From: Phymorhynchus buccinoides
Taxonomy: Eukaryota > Mollusca > Gastropoda > Neogastropoda > Raphitomidae
Length of the DNA stretch: 64,000 nucleotides
Reading direction: 5' to 3'
Assembly: GCA_017654935.2 (NCBI GenBank)
Contig: CM065710.1
Span: 28,754,334-28,818,333 of the forward strand
A program made the position numbers and the translations under genes. Below the pieces are notes generated by a model, which was not told the origin of the DNA, did not search any database, and worked only from the letters and a program-made list of their open reading frames with translations. Every line of letters starts with the position of its first letter. The first letter of the stretch is position 1. Below are positions 1 to 36,000 of the stretch, in pieces.

Positions 1-22
1 ACAAGAATCCCCACCCACCCAC

Positions 23-838
23 TGTACCCATGTTCGAACTCCCCTGTACCCAGGTTCGAACTCCCCTGTACCCAGGTTCGAACTCCCCTGTTCCCAGGTT
101 CGAACTCCCTTGTACCCAGGTTCGAACTCCCCTGTACCCAGGTTCGAACTCCCCTGTTCCCAGGTTCGAACTCCCCTGTACCCAGTTTCGAACTCCCCTG
201 TTCCCAGGTTCGAACTCCCCTGTACCCAGGTTCGAACTCCCCTGTACCCAGGTTCGAACTCCCCTGTATCCAGGTTCGAACTCCCCTGTACCCAGGTTCG
301 AACTCCCCTGTACCCAGGTTCGAACTCCCCTGTACCCAGGTTCGAACTCCCCTGTACCCAGGTTCGAACTCCCCTGTACCCAGGTTCGAACTCCCCTGTA
401 CCCAGGTTCGAACTCCCCTGTACCCAGGTTCGAACTCCCCTGTACCCAGGTTCGAACTCCCCTGTACCCAGGTTCGAACTCCCCTATACCCAGGTTCGAA
501 CTCCCCTGTACCCAGGTTCGAACTCCCCTGTTCCCAGGTTCGAACTCCCCTGTACCCAGGTCGAACTCCCCTGTACCCAGGTTCGAACTCCTCTGTACCC
601 ATGGTCGAACTCCCCTGTACCCATGGTCGACCTCCCCTGTACCCAGGTTCAAACTCCCCTGTACCCAGGTTCGAACTCCCCTGTACCCAGGTTCGAACTC
701 CCCTGTACCCATGGTCGAACTCCCCTATACCCAGGTTCGAACTCCCCTGTACTCCCCTGTACCCAGGTTCGAACTCCCCTGTACCCATGGTCGAACTCCC
801 ATGTACCCAGGTCCGAACTCCCCTGTACCCAGGTTCCA
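23..838. repeat. 22-bp minisatellite, about 37 copies
   Basis: Tandem 22-bp unit (core CAGGTTCGAACTCCCCTGTA plus CC) runs almost unbroken to the acceptor of SAC3D1 exon 1. Variants such as CCATGGTCGAAC cluster at the 3' end. Long open frames across it (repeating PCTQVRTPLYPGSNSPVPRF) exist only because few units contain stops; they are not genes. Confidence 0.95.
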
Positions 839-884
839 CTGTATTTGTTTATCATTTCCAGCGTGTCAACTGTCATTGACTGAG

Positions 885-25142
<24,258 letters not shown>

Positions 25143-25143
<1 letters not shown>

Positions 25144-25212
25144 CTCACTGTGAACCCTAGTTCGAACCTGGGTCCAGCGGAGTTTTCCTCTCACTCTGCA
25201 CTAGGCCTTATG

Positions 25213-25243
<31 letters not shown>

Positions 25244-25800
25244 CGTGTGCCCATGCATTTAGCTCACTGTAAACCCGAGTTCGAACCTGGGTACAGCAGA
25301 ATTTTCCTCTCACTCTGAAACTAGGCCTAAGGCCGTGTACACACATAAGCAGATATTCCATGCGGAAACCCGTGCACAATCCATAAATAAGTGAAACAAA
25401 GAAGGGAAAAGATTTGCGCACGTGTCCGAATTTCCCCTATATGCGTACATTTTTATCCTTCTTTCTTCCACTTATTTAAGGTTTTCTGCACGGAACTTAA
25501 CGTGTCTAATGTGAATTCGGCCTTATGGTCTGAACGTGGAGTCTTTCGGATGAGACCAAGGTCCCGTGTGCCCATGCATTTAGCACACGTTAAACCCAGT
25601 GGCAACGAAGAAGTTGTCATTAGGTCAAAATTTACCACCACCCCTTTCCTTCCTCATCAGTCACACAAAAAACGTATGCAAATATATATTTTTTAAATTG
25701 GGTGGCGCGCCTCTGGCTGTGATGCGCTCTCCAGGTGGGAGCAACCCGAATTTCACAGAGACGCCTCCGTGACTATAAAGGACCAAATACCGAATACCAC
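25143..25800 (+). mobile_element. SINE copies after the SAC3D1 stop, one split by MITE-F
   Basis: Head copies with AGTTCGAACCTGGG occur at about 25160 and 25275. The second SINE is interrupted at 25330-25523 by MITE-F, flanked by TA at 25328 and 25524, and resumes with GGTCTGAACGTGGAG. The SINE at 31478 shows the uninterrupted sequence. Confidence 0.82.
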
Positions 25801-25807
25801 TCAGCAC

Positions 25808-26021
25808 CACAAATATGTCCCATATGTGCCTACCCGGGTCGAAAGGACGTAAAACACCAAAATTCATTCAGTAAAATTACAAATTCTGATCGCTTCTCGG
25901 CCTTTTGGCTAAGACAGTGATTCAGGAACATAAATTTTTGTTTATACCCTGGTTGGTTTGTTCAGCCCGTCGTACATGGCGAAAGCCGATACGCGACGTT
26001 AAACTGAACTTCCATCCATCC
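25808..26021 (+). mobile_element. Retro-insertion containing a U2 snRNA 5' end
   Basis: Flanked by 12-bp direct repeats ACCACTCAGCAC (25796-25807, 26022-26033). At 25889-25914 it carries 26 nt matching the conserved 5' end of U2 snRNA (ATCGCTTCTCGGCC and the following TTTTGGCTAAGA). Then come about 95 bp of other sequence and a (CCAT)n tail. The rest of U2 is absent, so it is not a functional snRNA gene. Confidence 0.8.
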
Positions 26022-26469
26022 ACCACTCAGCACTGGCTGGTTGCGTCCCCTTACAGCCGTTAGGTTCGAAAACACATCACCACAAACAAAATTATGTAAA
26101 ATTAGGGACCAGTATTTTCAGAGAAGATGACCAACATCATGCACTGAACGATGGTAAAATATCAGATTCCGTACCTTCGTCGTTTTGTCTCCCGTTGACG
26201 AAAACAGCTTACACATAAAAAGAAGGACATTTCACATTCCGATCTTTGAACCCCACCACCACCACCCCCTTCCCTCCCTCACAGCTAAACCTGAAAGTAA
26301 AGCCTGCAAAGGTTGGTTGATTTCAAGAGAATTAAGGACAAAGCAAACTGAAAAATAGATTACGATGTGGCTCTTGAAAGCCGGTTACACGCAGGAACCT
26401 CGTGAAAACTCATGAGCTGAATCCGGCTCATTCGTCATGAATGAGTTAAGAGTAAAAATAGGAAAGTTA

Positions 26470-27090
26470 GGTGGTGTTCTGAAGAGGCTCCACTGAACTC
26501 CACCGAAGTGACTCAGCAGCAGTGCAGTGTCTCCTCGGTTGGTTGCCTCCTGACTGTCTAACATAGATTCGCTCCCCTTGAACTGCTGGTCTTGGATTCT
26601 GCGACCTGAGCAAGCCGGGGTGTGGCTGTGAATTGGGATTCGGGATGATCGGCGTGGGAGCAACGCCTCTGTACGGCCCAGAAGATGGGACAGCATTTTT
26701 GTTTGTGGCTCAAGCCACAAACCTATAACTCACTTTGTCGGTCGGTCGGTCGGTCTGTCGTCCAAAATTGTCGCACATTTTGACAAAATTGTCGCACTTC
26801 AAATCGAGGCTACACTTCTGGCCGCTCTTTAAAATGATGTATTTTAAAAGCGTACAAAATAATAAACATATGTAATACAGACACTACAACAGACACGACG
26901 AGTATGCGGTGCTTCTTTTGATGAGTATAAGTAGGATACATAGTTTTAAATGTTTTCCAAAAGATATAAAAAGTTACGAAATGGTGCAGAGATAACATTC
27001 TGGTTTACAGATTAAAATTATTGAAAAGCCAGGGGAGGTTACTCATGATTGGAGTGGTAAAAATAGACCGCATGCCACAAACTATTGCGA
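26470..27090. repeat. Second X-Y repeat pair, contiguous
   Basis: X (26470-26695) joins Y (26695-27090) at GACAGCATTTTTGTTTG. Y is almost identical to 14482-14870, so this is a recent duplication or transposition. Confidence 0.85.
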
Positions 27091-27394
27091 TTTCGCGCTT
27101 GTTTTTAAACTAGGAAAGACAAACACCTAATAAGAGTTGAAATACGGTCTATGTGCCTTATGCGTTCTTTTAGCGTTAAATTAAATTAAATTAAAATCCG
27201 ATTACTGTCCTGAATGGGCATTTTTTGTCTTCCACTGCACATATAATATACTCATGCAGCACATAAAGCTTGACATAAAAACAAATGAAGATGGCACGTG
27301 AATGCATAAAATGTAGACTAGAAACACATGTATGTATGTCTGTCATTTCCGACCATGACTTATGCCAGATAGCAGAGGGGGCAGATGCTATTCC

Positions 27395-27620
27395 GGCGGG
27401 TTGGATGCAACTTTTTCCTGGAAAACAAGGATTTCCTGTTTTTGAATTTTGCCAGAAAAGGAAGTTCTTGTTTTTAGAACTTGTCAAAACAAGGTCTTTG
27501 TGTGTCTACTGTATTTTTCAGACACTTTAAAATAAGCATTTGTATAAATTGTGGGAAAAGCAAACTGAAACACCTTCATAAATCAATTGGTCCAGCCTGG
27601 ATACTACGAAAAGCCTATGG
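27395..27620. repeat. Dispersed repeat with an empty TTAA site
   Basis: Matches 39610-40045 on both sides of the MITE there. GACACTTTAAAATAAGCATT here has one TTAA (27527-27530). Confidence 0.85.
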
Positions 27621-27896
27621 CCAACTGTAATATATTGTCAATACCACCAGACAGTTTTTAAAAAAAATCATTAAGTTCAAACTCTCATTTGCGCTCTCCC
27701 AATTTCCGTCGAGTTTATAGCCTTCATAGGCTTTTTCGACATACGAATCCAGATCCAGATCATACCCCGGCCTTTCAGGGTTTTTTTTTCATTTTGTGTA
27801 GTTGCACCCATGGATACAAGTGTGATTATATGTGCCATCTTTTATGAGTGAATGCGTGTGTGGGTGTTGGGGGGTATGGTGGCAATATTTCAACTA

Positions 27897-28080
27897 CAAG
27901 TGTGAATATTTTGTACCAAATGATTGTGAACATGGGCATGTTTTGGTTGCTGTATAAAAGTGAATATTTTGTACCAAATGATTTTGTACATGGGCATGTT
28001 TTGCTTGCTATATAAAAGTGAATATTTTGTACCAAATTATTGTGTACATGGGCATGTTTTGCTTGCTAAAGTGTGAATAT
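27897..28080. repeat. About 60-bp tandem repeat, 3.5 copies
   Basis: Unit GTGAATATTTTGTACCAAAT then GGGCATGTTTTG; intergenic. Confidence 0.85.
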
Positions 28081-28872
28081 TTGTACATAATGTCTTGTGT
28101 GTGTTGTGATGGTTAAAGCATTGCAAAATGTTATGGTACATGTCACGTATCAATTACAAATTAATTGTCTGCGACGAATGTGCTTCAGTTGCAATATTCC
28201 AAGCATAAATGATTGTAAAATGACCATGCATGAATGAGGTTTTGTTGCAAAAATACAACAATAAATGCATAGATGATGATAGATCTACAAGAGAGGATGT
28301 GCATGAATGCTGCTTTAGTTGCAACATTACTTGCATGAACATTACAGTAGCATGGTTTTACACTGATTTCAGTATTTTTAATTTTTACCAGAAACTGAAC
28401 TTCAGGTTGTTTTTTTAATTCATCAACAAAACCAAAAAAACATAAAAATGACCACAAGCGATTTGGTGGCGTTTTGAACTTGGTTGTTCAATCTTGGAAG
28501 TGTACAAAGGAAAATGTAATCATTTTACAAGGCTTATCGCACTCAAACTGTCTCTGTCTACCATTTTAACAGTATCTCTCTCTCTTAAGTTGCCCCTCTG
28601 AATTGTCCGACGGGGCTCTGCCCATGTACCCTGCCGGGGCCATGGGTCCTTGGACCCCTGCCTTTCAGGTTATTTTTCATTTTGGGGAGTTGCATCCGTG
28701 CAGTAGTTTTCGGACTAATAAGACCCCCCCCTCCCAATTTTATACAATATTTGATTTTGTTGCTATACTTTCTTACTATTTCATCAGTCATATTATAAGG
28801 CGCAGGGTCTCTGTCGGGGGGTGGGGGAGTATCACCTTATAGTCCAAAAAATGTGGTATATTGTTTGTCAGA
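28081..28872. other. AT-rich intergenic DNA and MITE-C remnants
   Basis: No exon with conserved coding was seen. 28700-28860 has inverted MITE-C ends (TTTTCGGACTAATAAG and CTTATAGTCC). Confidence 0.5.
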
Positions 28873-29190
28873 GTATCTTCCTCTTCTGCGTTCCCAGGCC
28901 ATACAGCCATAATGGGTGAGGTACGTATGTGTCTGATTTTCAGTTTTCACTGGTCTCCCCACTGCGTACAGTCGACACCTTCCGATTTTGGAGGAGCTCT
29001 AAGATTGGAAGATGTTTTTTTGAAAAAAGGCAGGAGAATGGGCCAATAAGTCAGAAAGATAGATGATAGAAAGCAAAGGGAAAAGGCAGAGTCAAAGAGT
29101 GAAAGACAAGAGGACGTTACAAGTACAGAACTTCCAGAATGTGGGGGAACTATTTTACGAAAGACCCCCCTGTATCCCCACGGGGAGATA
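28873..29190. repeat. SINE-like element H, head variant 2
   Basis: Starts CTTCCTCTTCTGCGTTCCCA and shares the CTTCCAGAA...GGGGGAAC body. Other variant 2 copies are at 37912-38237 (reverse), 39143-39363 (reverse), 40275-40390 and 59890-60216 (reverse). Confidence 0.8.
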
Positions 29191-29248
29191 CTCATTGAGT
29201 AGGGAGCGCAACTCTGTCAGTGTCTGGACGACGCCTCGCAACTTCGTG

Positions 29249-29396
29249 TACAGTGGAACCTCCCTTATAAGACCTTCAAAAAACATCCAAAATGAGGTCT
29301 TATAAGGGAGGTAATTTTAATTCTTACAAAGAAGGGCAATGTCTCAGAGAAGCAGGTCTCATGTGGGAGGGAGTCTTTAAGGGAGGTTCCACTGTA
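29249..29396. mobile_element. Short MITE-A copy
   Basis: TACAGTGGAACCTCCCTTA to AGGGAGGTTCCACTGTA. Confidence 0.88.
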
Positions 29397-29678
29397 TTCT
29401 TTTTAATCTGCTGCACATGCTGGAAAAGAAAATCTTCCATTTTAAAATTGTCTTTTAATGGACAATAAAGTTTTTTTTAATTGAATTGAATGGAGGGGGT
29501 GGGGTTGTCCAGCTCCCCGTATGGAGGCACGAGGCATCCACCCACTGCCCCATGTCAGAGTATAAGGCGCAGGGGTCTGAGTCTAGGGAAGAAAAGTATC
29601 GCTTTTATAGTCGGTAAGATACGGTACATGTTACAAGATGATGTTTGGGCATGGATGGAATACGTTTTGTATGCAATA

Positions 29679-30372
29679 TTAACCTCTTCACTGCCCTGTC
29701 CCGGATACTTCCGTCAACTTCCGGTAACCTATAAACTGTCCCATCACGAAATATCCTTCAGGGTTATTCTAAGAGTTTCCCTTTTTCTATACATATGCTT
29801 TTCGCAGCATGTGAGAGTGTTCTCAAATGATAGTATATTCAATTTCTTTAAAATAAACAAAAAGTACAATGGAATCTCCCTTACAAGACCTTCAAAAAAT
29901 CATCCAAATGAGGTCTTATAGGCCTCTGCAACTAGGGTTATTAACGCCCTTGACAGTGAGAGTGATGCTCTTGCTGGTCAGTACTGACAAGGGCATTCAC
30001 TTGCGAAAGGCAGCCATTTAGTGGCATCAAATAGGGTTATTGGCAAGAGTTATCCCCCTGTTTGGTCAGTACTGAACCATCTTCCCCCACCCACCAAGGG
30101 CATTCACTCTTGCAAAAGGTGTTCGTTGCAGACCCCAATAAGGGAGGGGTCTTATAAGAGAGGTAATTTTAATACTTTAAAATAAGGGCAATGTCTCAGA
30201 GAAATAGGTCTTATATGGGAGGGAGTCTTATAATGGGAGGTCTTATAAGGGAGGTTCCACTGTATAGGTTATATGCACTTATTTAGAAATGTTTGCGATA
30301 ACTCCGCAACCTAAAATGGCTTGGCAAATAGTTGCCTCAGAACCAGAAATGGTCTTGGCAGTGAAGGGGTTA
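29679..30372. mobile_element. TTAA MITE family 2 containing MITE-A and a foldback element
   Basis: Outer ends TTAACCTCTTCACTGCC and GGCAGTGAAGGGGTTA. MITE-A occupies 29865-30264 and itself contains a foldback insert at 29930-30135: three levels of nesting. Confidence 0.75.
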
Positions 30373-30469
30373 TATCATAATATACTTGAATGTGTGTACA
30401 AAATGATCTGTGTGTGAATGAGTTTTCTTTTGCATTTGTACAAGCGGAAAAAGTATGTGTATAAAGTTA

Positions 30470-31005
30470 AAGGGGCACCCTGACGGATGAGTTTTTGTAA
30501 GAAACACGTAGAGATCGCCAGGAAAACACCCTTTATAGAGATTGCAACACTCACTTTGCTCTGGTTTCTTAGAAAACAAACCGTCGAATCGGCGATTCCT
30601 CCTTGGCGGCGGTGCTGGAAGTCAAATTCTTTCACCCAAAGAGAAGGTGTGTGCCAGCAAATTGTTTGCACAAAATTTTCGCAATACAAGCCTTTTTATT
30701 TTTTTTTCAAATTTATTTTATACAGTTTATCTAAAGGAGTTTCGCTCACAACAAAGGAAATAGCTCCTTTTTTTTTTTTTACTGCACTACAAAAAAAGAA
30801 AACGCTTCAACCACAATGAGTGACCTCCACCCACCCCATCCAAAATGGGTACTCTCTCCGGCATCTCCGCCAAGGAGAAATCGCAGTTTTGACGGTTTGA
30901 TTTATAGGAAACCAGAGTGTTCCTATCCTTGAAAAGGCTGTCTTTCTGATGATCTTGATGTGTTTCTTGCAAAAAATTCATCCGTCAGGGTCCACCTTTA
31001 AGGAA
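30470..31005. mobile_element. TTAA-flanked element, 40-bp inverted ends
   Basis: TTAAAGGGGCACCCTGACGG at the left and CCGTCAGGGTCCACCTTTAA at the right, about 530 bp. No coding capacity was recognised. Confidence 0.8.
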
Positions 31006-31477
31006 TGAGTGGGGGGAAAAGTTGTCAAAATTTAAAAAAAATAAAAGTGTTTGATCTGACATCTATCTGATGTGGTTGTTCTAAGTTTATGTTGAAGTTT
31101 ATGTGAGAAAGGGGGTGGTGGTGATGATGATCGTTAAGATACACACACACATGCGCTGCACGCGCATACACACGCACACAACATGCCTACTTTATTGTTC
31201 ATCTATGAAATAGAAACACCCGGAGGTGCTAATGGGACCCAGAGAAACTAAACGAAACAAAAAATAATAAAACTGTTTTAACAACCTGGTTGAAACCCCC
31301 TTTCCCAATTGCATAATCCGCCCCTTCAAACCCACACAAGCGCACACATAAACAAAAAGCATACACACATGTACATGAAAATAGCAGCATCTAGCCTAGG
31401 CCATTTGCACACATTCCATCGTACAATCACGCACGCACAAACGTACATGGTGCACATGTGTAGAGCGTAGGTGTAGA

Positions 31478-31855
31478 GTGGCACAGTGATATCGCGTTCG
31501 CTTCGTGTCAAGTAAACCCGAGTTCGAACCTGGGTACAGGGGATTTTTTCCTCTCATTCTGCACTAGGCCTTAACGGTCTGAACGTGGAGTCTTTCGGAT
31601 GAGACGATAAACCAAGGTCCCGTGTGCCCATGCACTTAGCATACGTTAAACCCAGTGGCAACGAAAAAGTTGTCATTTGGTCAAAATTTACCCCCCCCCC
31701 CCCCCCCCTCATCGGTGACATAAATCGCATGCCCCAAAAAAAAATCCAAAAAAAAAAATAATTGGCCTCTGGCTGCGACGCGCTCTCCAGGTGGGAGCAA
31801 CCCGAATTTCACAGAGACGCCTCTGTGACTATAAAGTACCTAATACCTAATACCA
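31478..31855 (+). mobile_element. Full-length tRNA-derived SINE
   Basis: A box TGGCACAGTGATA, B box GAGTTCGAACC, body GTCTTTCGGATGAGACGATA, tail GCGCTCTCCAGGTGGGAGCA and (TAATACC)n. Reference copy for the truncated or split ones at 25143-25800, 59550-59632 and 61735-61965. Confidence 0.9.
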
Positions 31856-32026
31856 CATAGAAAATCTGTTAGCTTGCACAGCATATGAGATGTGCATATG
31901 TGCACAAACTCGCGTGCATTTGCACACGCATTTAGACCTAGGGCTTACACGCATGGTCCCTATATGCACATTCTCTCTCTTGATCTCGATTTCTCTCTCT
32001 CTCTTGATCTCCATCTCTCTCTTTGT

Positions 32027-32254
32027 TTAAAACCCTTTCATCGCCACTGTCGCCTCTTGGCACCACAATGATTTAACACCCATGAGGCATCAAATGAGGG
32101 TCTGTTATCCAGTGAACTTATGTTCTTAATTTTGGGAGGCAAGAATAGGCATGTCACAAAGGAAACCCCAATATTGCAGACGAAATCTTTTCTCTACCCA
32201 GGTAAGTTTAATGGAAAGTTTTGGCTAAAAAATGGCTGGCATTGAAAGGGTTGA
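32027..32254. mobile_element. TTAA MITE family 1 (inverted, decayed ends)
   Basis: TTAAAACCCTTTCATCGCC start and CATTGAAAGGGTTGAA end. The inner block has GATTTAACACCCATGAGGC. Confidence 0.75.
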
Positions 32255-32664
32255 ACTTACTATGCAACCATCTGAAAACAAGTCTGTGGTTTGGGGTTTG
32301 GCTGTGCTTTTAGACAAAACATTCAAGGTTTGTTATTTGAATATGCTTGTATGAAATTGTGTGTATGTCCATGTGCAAAACAGCTTTGTTGAGTAAAATG
32401 TTTTGTAGAACTTGTTTGTGCGCATCCACGCAGTGTGAAATCATATTTGTCCTAAAATATTCTGTAATCACTCCAAATGAAAAATTGTTCAGTGATCGGC
32501 AGGCTACAACGTTCCACTTTTCATCCAGCTGAAAAATCATTTTGTGTTCTGTTCTTTTTCTTCCTTCAGTCCTTTTCTTACTTTAGGCTACTTTTTTTCT
32601 TCTTCTTTTTGTCGGGGGGGGGGGGGGGGACAAATGCCGGCCATGGCCGGGCCGCTTGCTACGT

Positions 32665-32795
32665 CCTTGAAGGATGACTATCGTGCGGAAATACCATGCG
32701 CACTCCGTAAATAGTGGAAGAAAGAAGGATACAAATTTAAGGGGAAATTCGAACACGTGCGCAAATCCTTTCCCTTCTTTCTTTTAGTCTTTTTA
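32665..32795. mobile_element. MITE-F fragment
   Basis: GGAAGAAAGAAGGATACAAA and ACACGTGCGCAAATC match the middle of MITE-F. Confidence 0.65.
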
Positions 32796-32958
32796 GTCTG
32801 AAAAGAACGTGTATTTTAGTAAGAGTTTTGTTTCGTTTGTTTGTGTTTTGGGGGGGCTTTTTTCTTTTCTTTTCCAGACAGTGCGTTTTTAGTAGACTGC
32901 GGGGTGGATACAGCGGTGGACTGGGACCATCATAAAAAATAAAAGTCCGTCGAACGTG

Positions 32959-32965
32959 ACTTCCG
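32959..32965 (+). promoter_or_regulatory. ACTTCCG ETS/GABP-like site upstream of COX7C
   Basis: Located 32 bp before the COX7C ATG. GABP (NRF-2) sites are common in promoters of nuclear cytochrome oxidase genes. A 7-bp match is weak evidence. Confidence 0.3.
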
Positions 32966-32996
32966 TTATACCCTCGTCTGCCATTTATCCAACAAC

Positions 32997-33092
32997 ATGG
33001 TGTTCGGACAAGTAGCCCGTTTGTCGAGAAACTTCAGCACTTCTGCTGTCGTCAGGAGTCAAGGATGGCAGCAGTATGGCATCCCAGGAGCA
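32997..33092 (+). CDS. COX7C: COX7C coding exon 1
   Basis: ATG 32997, 32 codons ending GGAGCA|GTATGT. Encodes the presequence and the WQQYGIPGA linker. Confidence 0.93.
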
Positions 33093-36000
33093 GTATGTAT
33101 TGTTGCTTATTTATTGCCCATTAATGATTGCTTTACTTTGAAATTTGGCTGAACAGTTGACAAAAAAATAGCAACGAACTCGATAAAATGCGTGAAGGTC
33201 ATGACAATTTTGAATTTGACATTAGTAATCGATGATCGACGATTCCAGTGATTTCTACCCTTTCAACGGTCAAGCTTTAAAATAAATCACTTGTCCGTTT
33301 ACTGATTTAGCTCTCTTTATTGTCAAATCGTAAGCCATGCTACATTCTAGACAGATGTAGAACAGTTCTGAGTTTTAGGGAAAATGTTTGGTAGGCCTAA
33401 ACTGGCTAAAGATGCAGATCTGAGATCAACACTCACTGACGGACCCTCACTGACACTGTGTGACAGTATCACAGTCTTGGTTCATTTCGTTCTTTCTGTC
33501 TTGCCTTTATGATTTATCTTCAAGTATTATTGAAAACAGTGACGTACCGAGGATCAAAAAATGATAGGATAAACAATCCTGAAACAAGAGAAACCAAATG
33601 ACAATGAAACCTTGAAAAGGTCAAGGTCACGGTTCAAGATGGAGACTGCTAATTTTTGTCTGTGAAGTTTCGGCTTAGTTTTTCTGAGAAAGAAAGCGTT
33701 TCCGGTTTCAGAAAAATTCTACCTGTGGCTTATTTAAGTTATTTTTGGCCCTGCAGTAGCCAAAGGAGCATATCCTTTGGAATTGTTAAGAATTATTTCC
33801 AAGCGAAGTTTGAAATATTCCTGGGTTGAGTTTCTCTAGACGACGGTCGCCGCACACATTCATAACTGTTACGCCAAAAGGGGTCTAAGAAACACTTTAG
33901 AAAACGTTTTCGAAAGAATATTACAAGCTCTTGTCTGATTCAGTGATTGGTCCCCAAAAAGTATTATTTTAACCAAACTTTAATGGACCAATCAACAACA
34001 AGAAATGTATTCACCCCATGCAAGTCACATGATAGTTCGCCAAGAAATACTTTGGGAGTAGCCACAAAACGTTTTTGGCAAAAGAGGTGTTTCTTATAAC
34101 CGTTTTTGCCGATTTGCGCTCACGCTACGTAACGTTATCCCTTGAGAAACGACCCCCTGGTTTGAACTCAGACAACTGAGTACTCTCTCTCTCTCTCTCA
34201 CTTTTCAGTGTATTCATTTTCCGACCGGCAACCTTCGCAGTTTCGGTCTGCAGCACTTTTGACATTTTTTTTGTTTGACTTTCTTTTCTACATGCACCTT
34301 AACTGATCTCCATTGCACTAAGTTCTGGCGTTCTGCTAACATTGGTTAACCCAAGGCATTTATTTTCTTCTAATTGTTTGTGGTCTGTTCAGGTAAGTGA
34401 AATTGAATGCAGAAATGTTTGACTGAGTATCTACATCTACTGGTCTACAGCCAGTACAGGGCTCCCAGGGACCCCCATTTGGGGGTCTATGAAGTACTAA
34501 AATTCTAAAAGACCCTCTAATTCTAAAAGAATGCAGGGGGTCCCAGGGAATGAGATGCACTAGAAAAAAATCTGTTTAGCATTCGCAGTGCCACTGGGAC
34601 CCTCTATCCCGCCTCTAGGACCCTCTATACTGAAAGTGAAGGAGTCCCTGGGATCCCTTGTTTTGCGGGATGATTGGGAGCCCTGAGTAGTTTACTTTTG
34701 ATTTGATGTGAATCACATTCACAATGTCAGGTAGCAGGAGCAGGCAAAACAAATTCCACCCAAAACGAGTCTCCAAAACCTACAAAGGGTAATGACAAAA
34801 AAGAGAACTACAAAGGAATTGAGTGTTACATGTGTAAACCCTGGTTTCACCGTGGCTGCTGTGATCTCACATGATCAGTTTACATGTCCGGGTCAAGGGG
34901 TTAATTACATGGTGTGGCTGTGTTTCAAATGGTGAGTCTGGTAGATCTGAGGTTTCCACACGCATGGAAATCAAGCTGGATACCAGGATAGTGTGTTGAG
35001 AGAGATCAAGGGCTTAACTCTTCTACTACCAAGTATTACTTAGACTGTTTACTGTTGAGCACCAAGTAATTTTTGCAGCTGCACTGATTTTCGCACATAC
35101 TCACTTTAAAAATTCATTAAAAAAATACTCGCTCGAATCATCACTAAAAATTCCCTGTGTCGATCTGCTGCTGCAAACCCAAGATCGTTTCAGCAGCTCT
35201 TTTTTTATTCGCCTAAGTTCAGATTCTGCCACTTCTTCCACAGTAAATCCAGTGAATGCTTCGTCATCACTGTCGCCATCTTGTAGAAGTTCACGCCAAA
35301 AGTCATCGTCAGTTTCCATCGTCGAAAATATGACGAAAATCGATTGAAAATTGCAAAATTTAGCCTACAAATGCAGATGGCGGAAGATTGTGCTTTCCCT
35401 GAGCGAACTGCGCATGTCACGGAAGTAAAGGATGTGATGTCACTTCATATAAATAGCGCAAAGGGGGACACCGGAGTTTCCCTAGTATCTGGCAGTCAAA
35501 CCCGCCCATGGCTAGCAACGGTAAACAGTAAACCGGGCGGTTCAACCCACCGACGGCAGCAGAAGAGTTAAGAGAAAGGTTGGATTCTTTTAAAGAGAAA
35601 CATTCAGCATGCAGTGTTGATATAATCGAAAAAAAAATAATTGAGACAGTTAAAATCAAACTCAAAAGTAGATGAATACAAATAGACAGATGGCTGAAAC
35701 TAGTGGAAAAGAAAGCTTAAGATTATTGTGGCTAATCTGCCTGAAAGCGAACTGGAGACAGCTGAGAAAAGAAAGCAGGATGATAGGGACAGGGTTAGAA
35801 AACTCATTGGGAGGATAAGTGATGAAGTGAAGGTGGAGGAGGTGGATGACCCAGTCAGACTGGGAGCTGTTCGAATCGGCAAAGAGGCAAAACCCAGGTT
35901 GCTCAGACTGACTGTCAAACGTGAGGACACCAAGAAGAAAATGAGAAATGTAGGCAGTCTCAACAGAGACGTCCCTCCTAAAAACTGCATGAATGATGGA

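Noticed and set aside
25889..25914. Functional U2 snRNA gene
   Set aside because: Only the first 26 nt match; branch-site region and downstream stems are missing and it is embedded in a retro-insertion.
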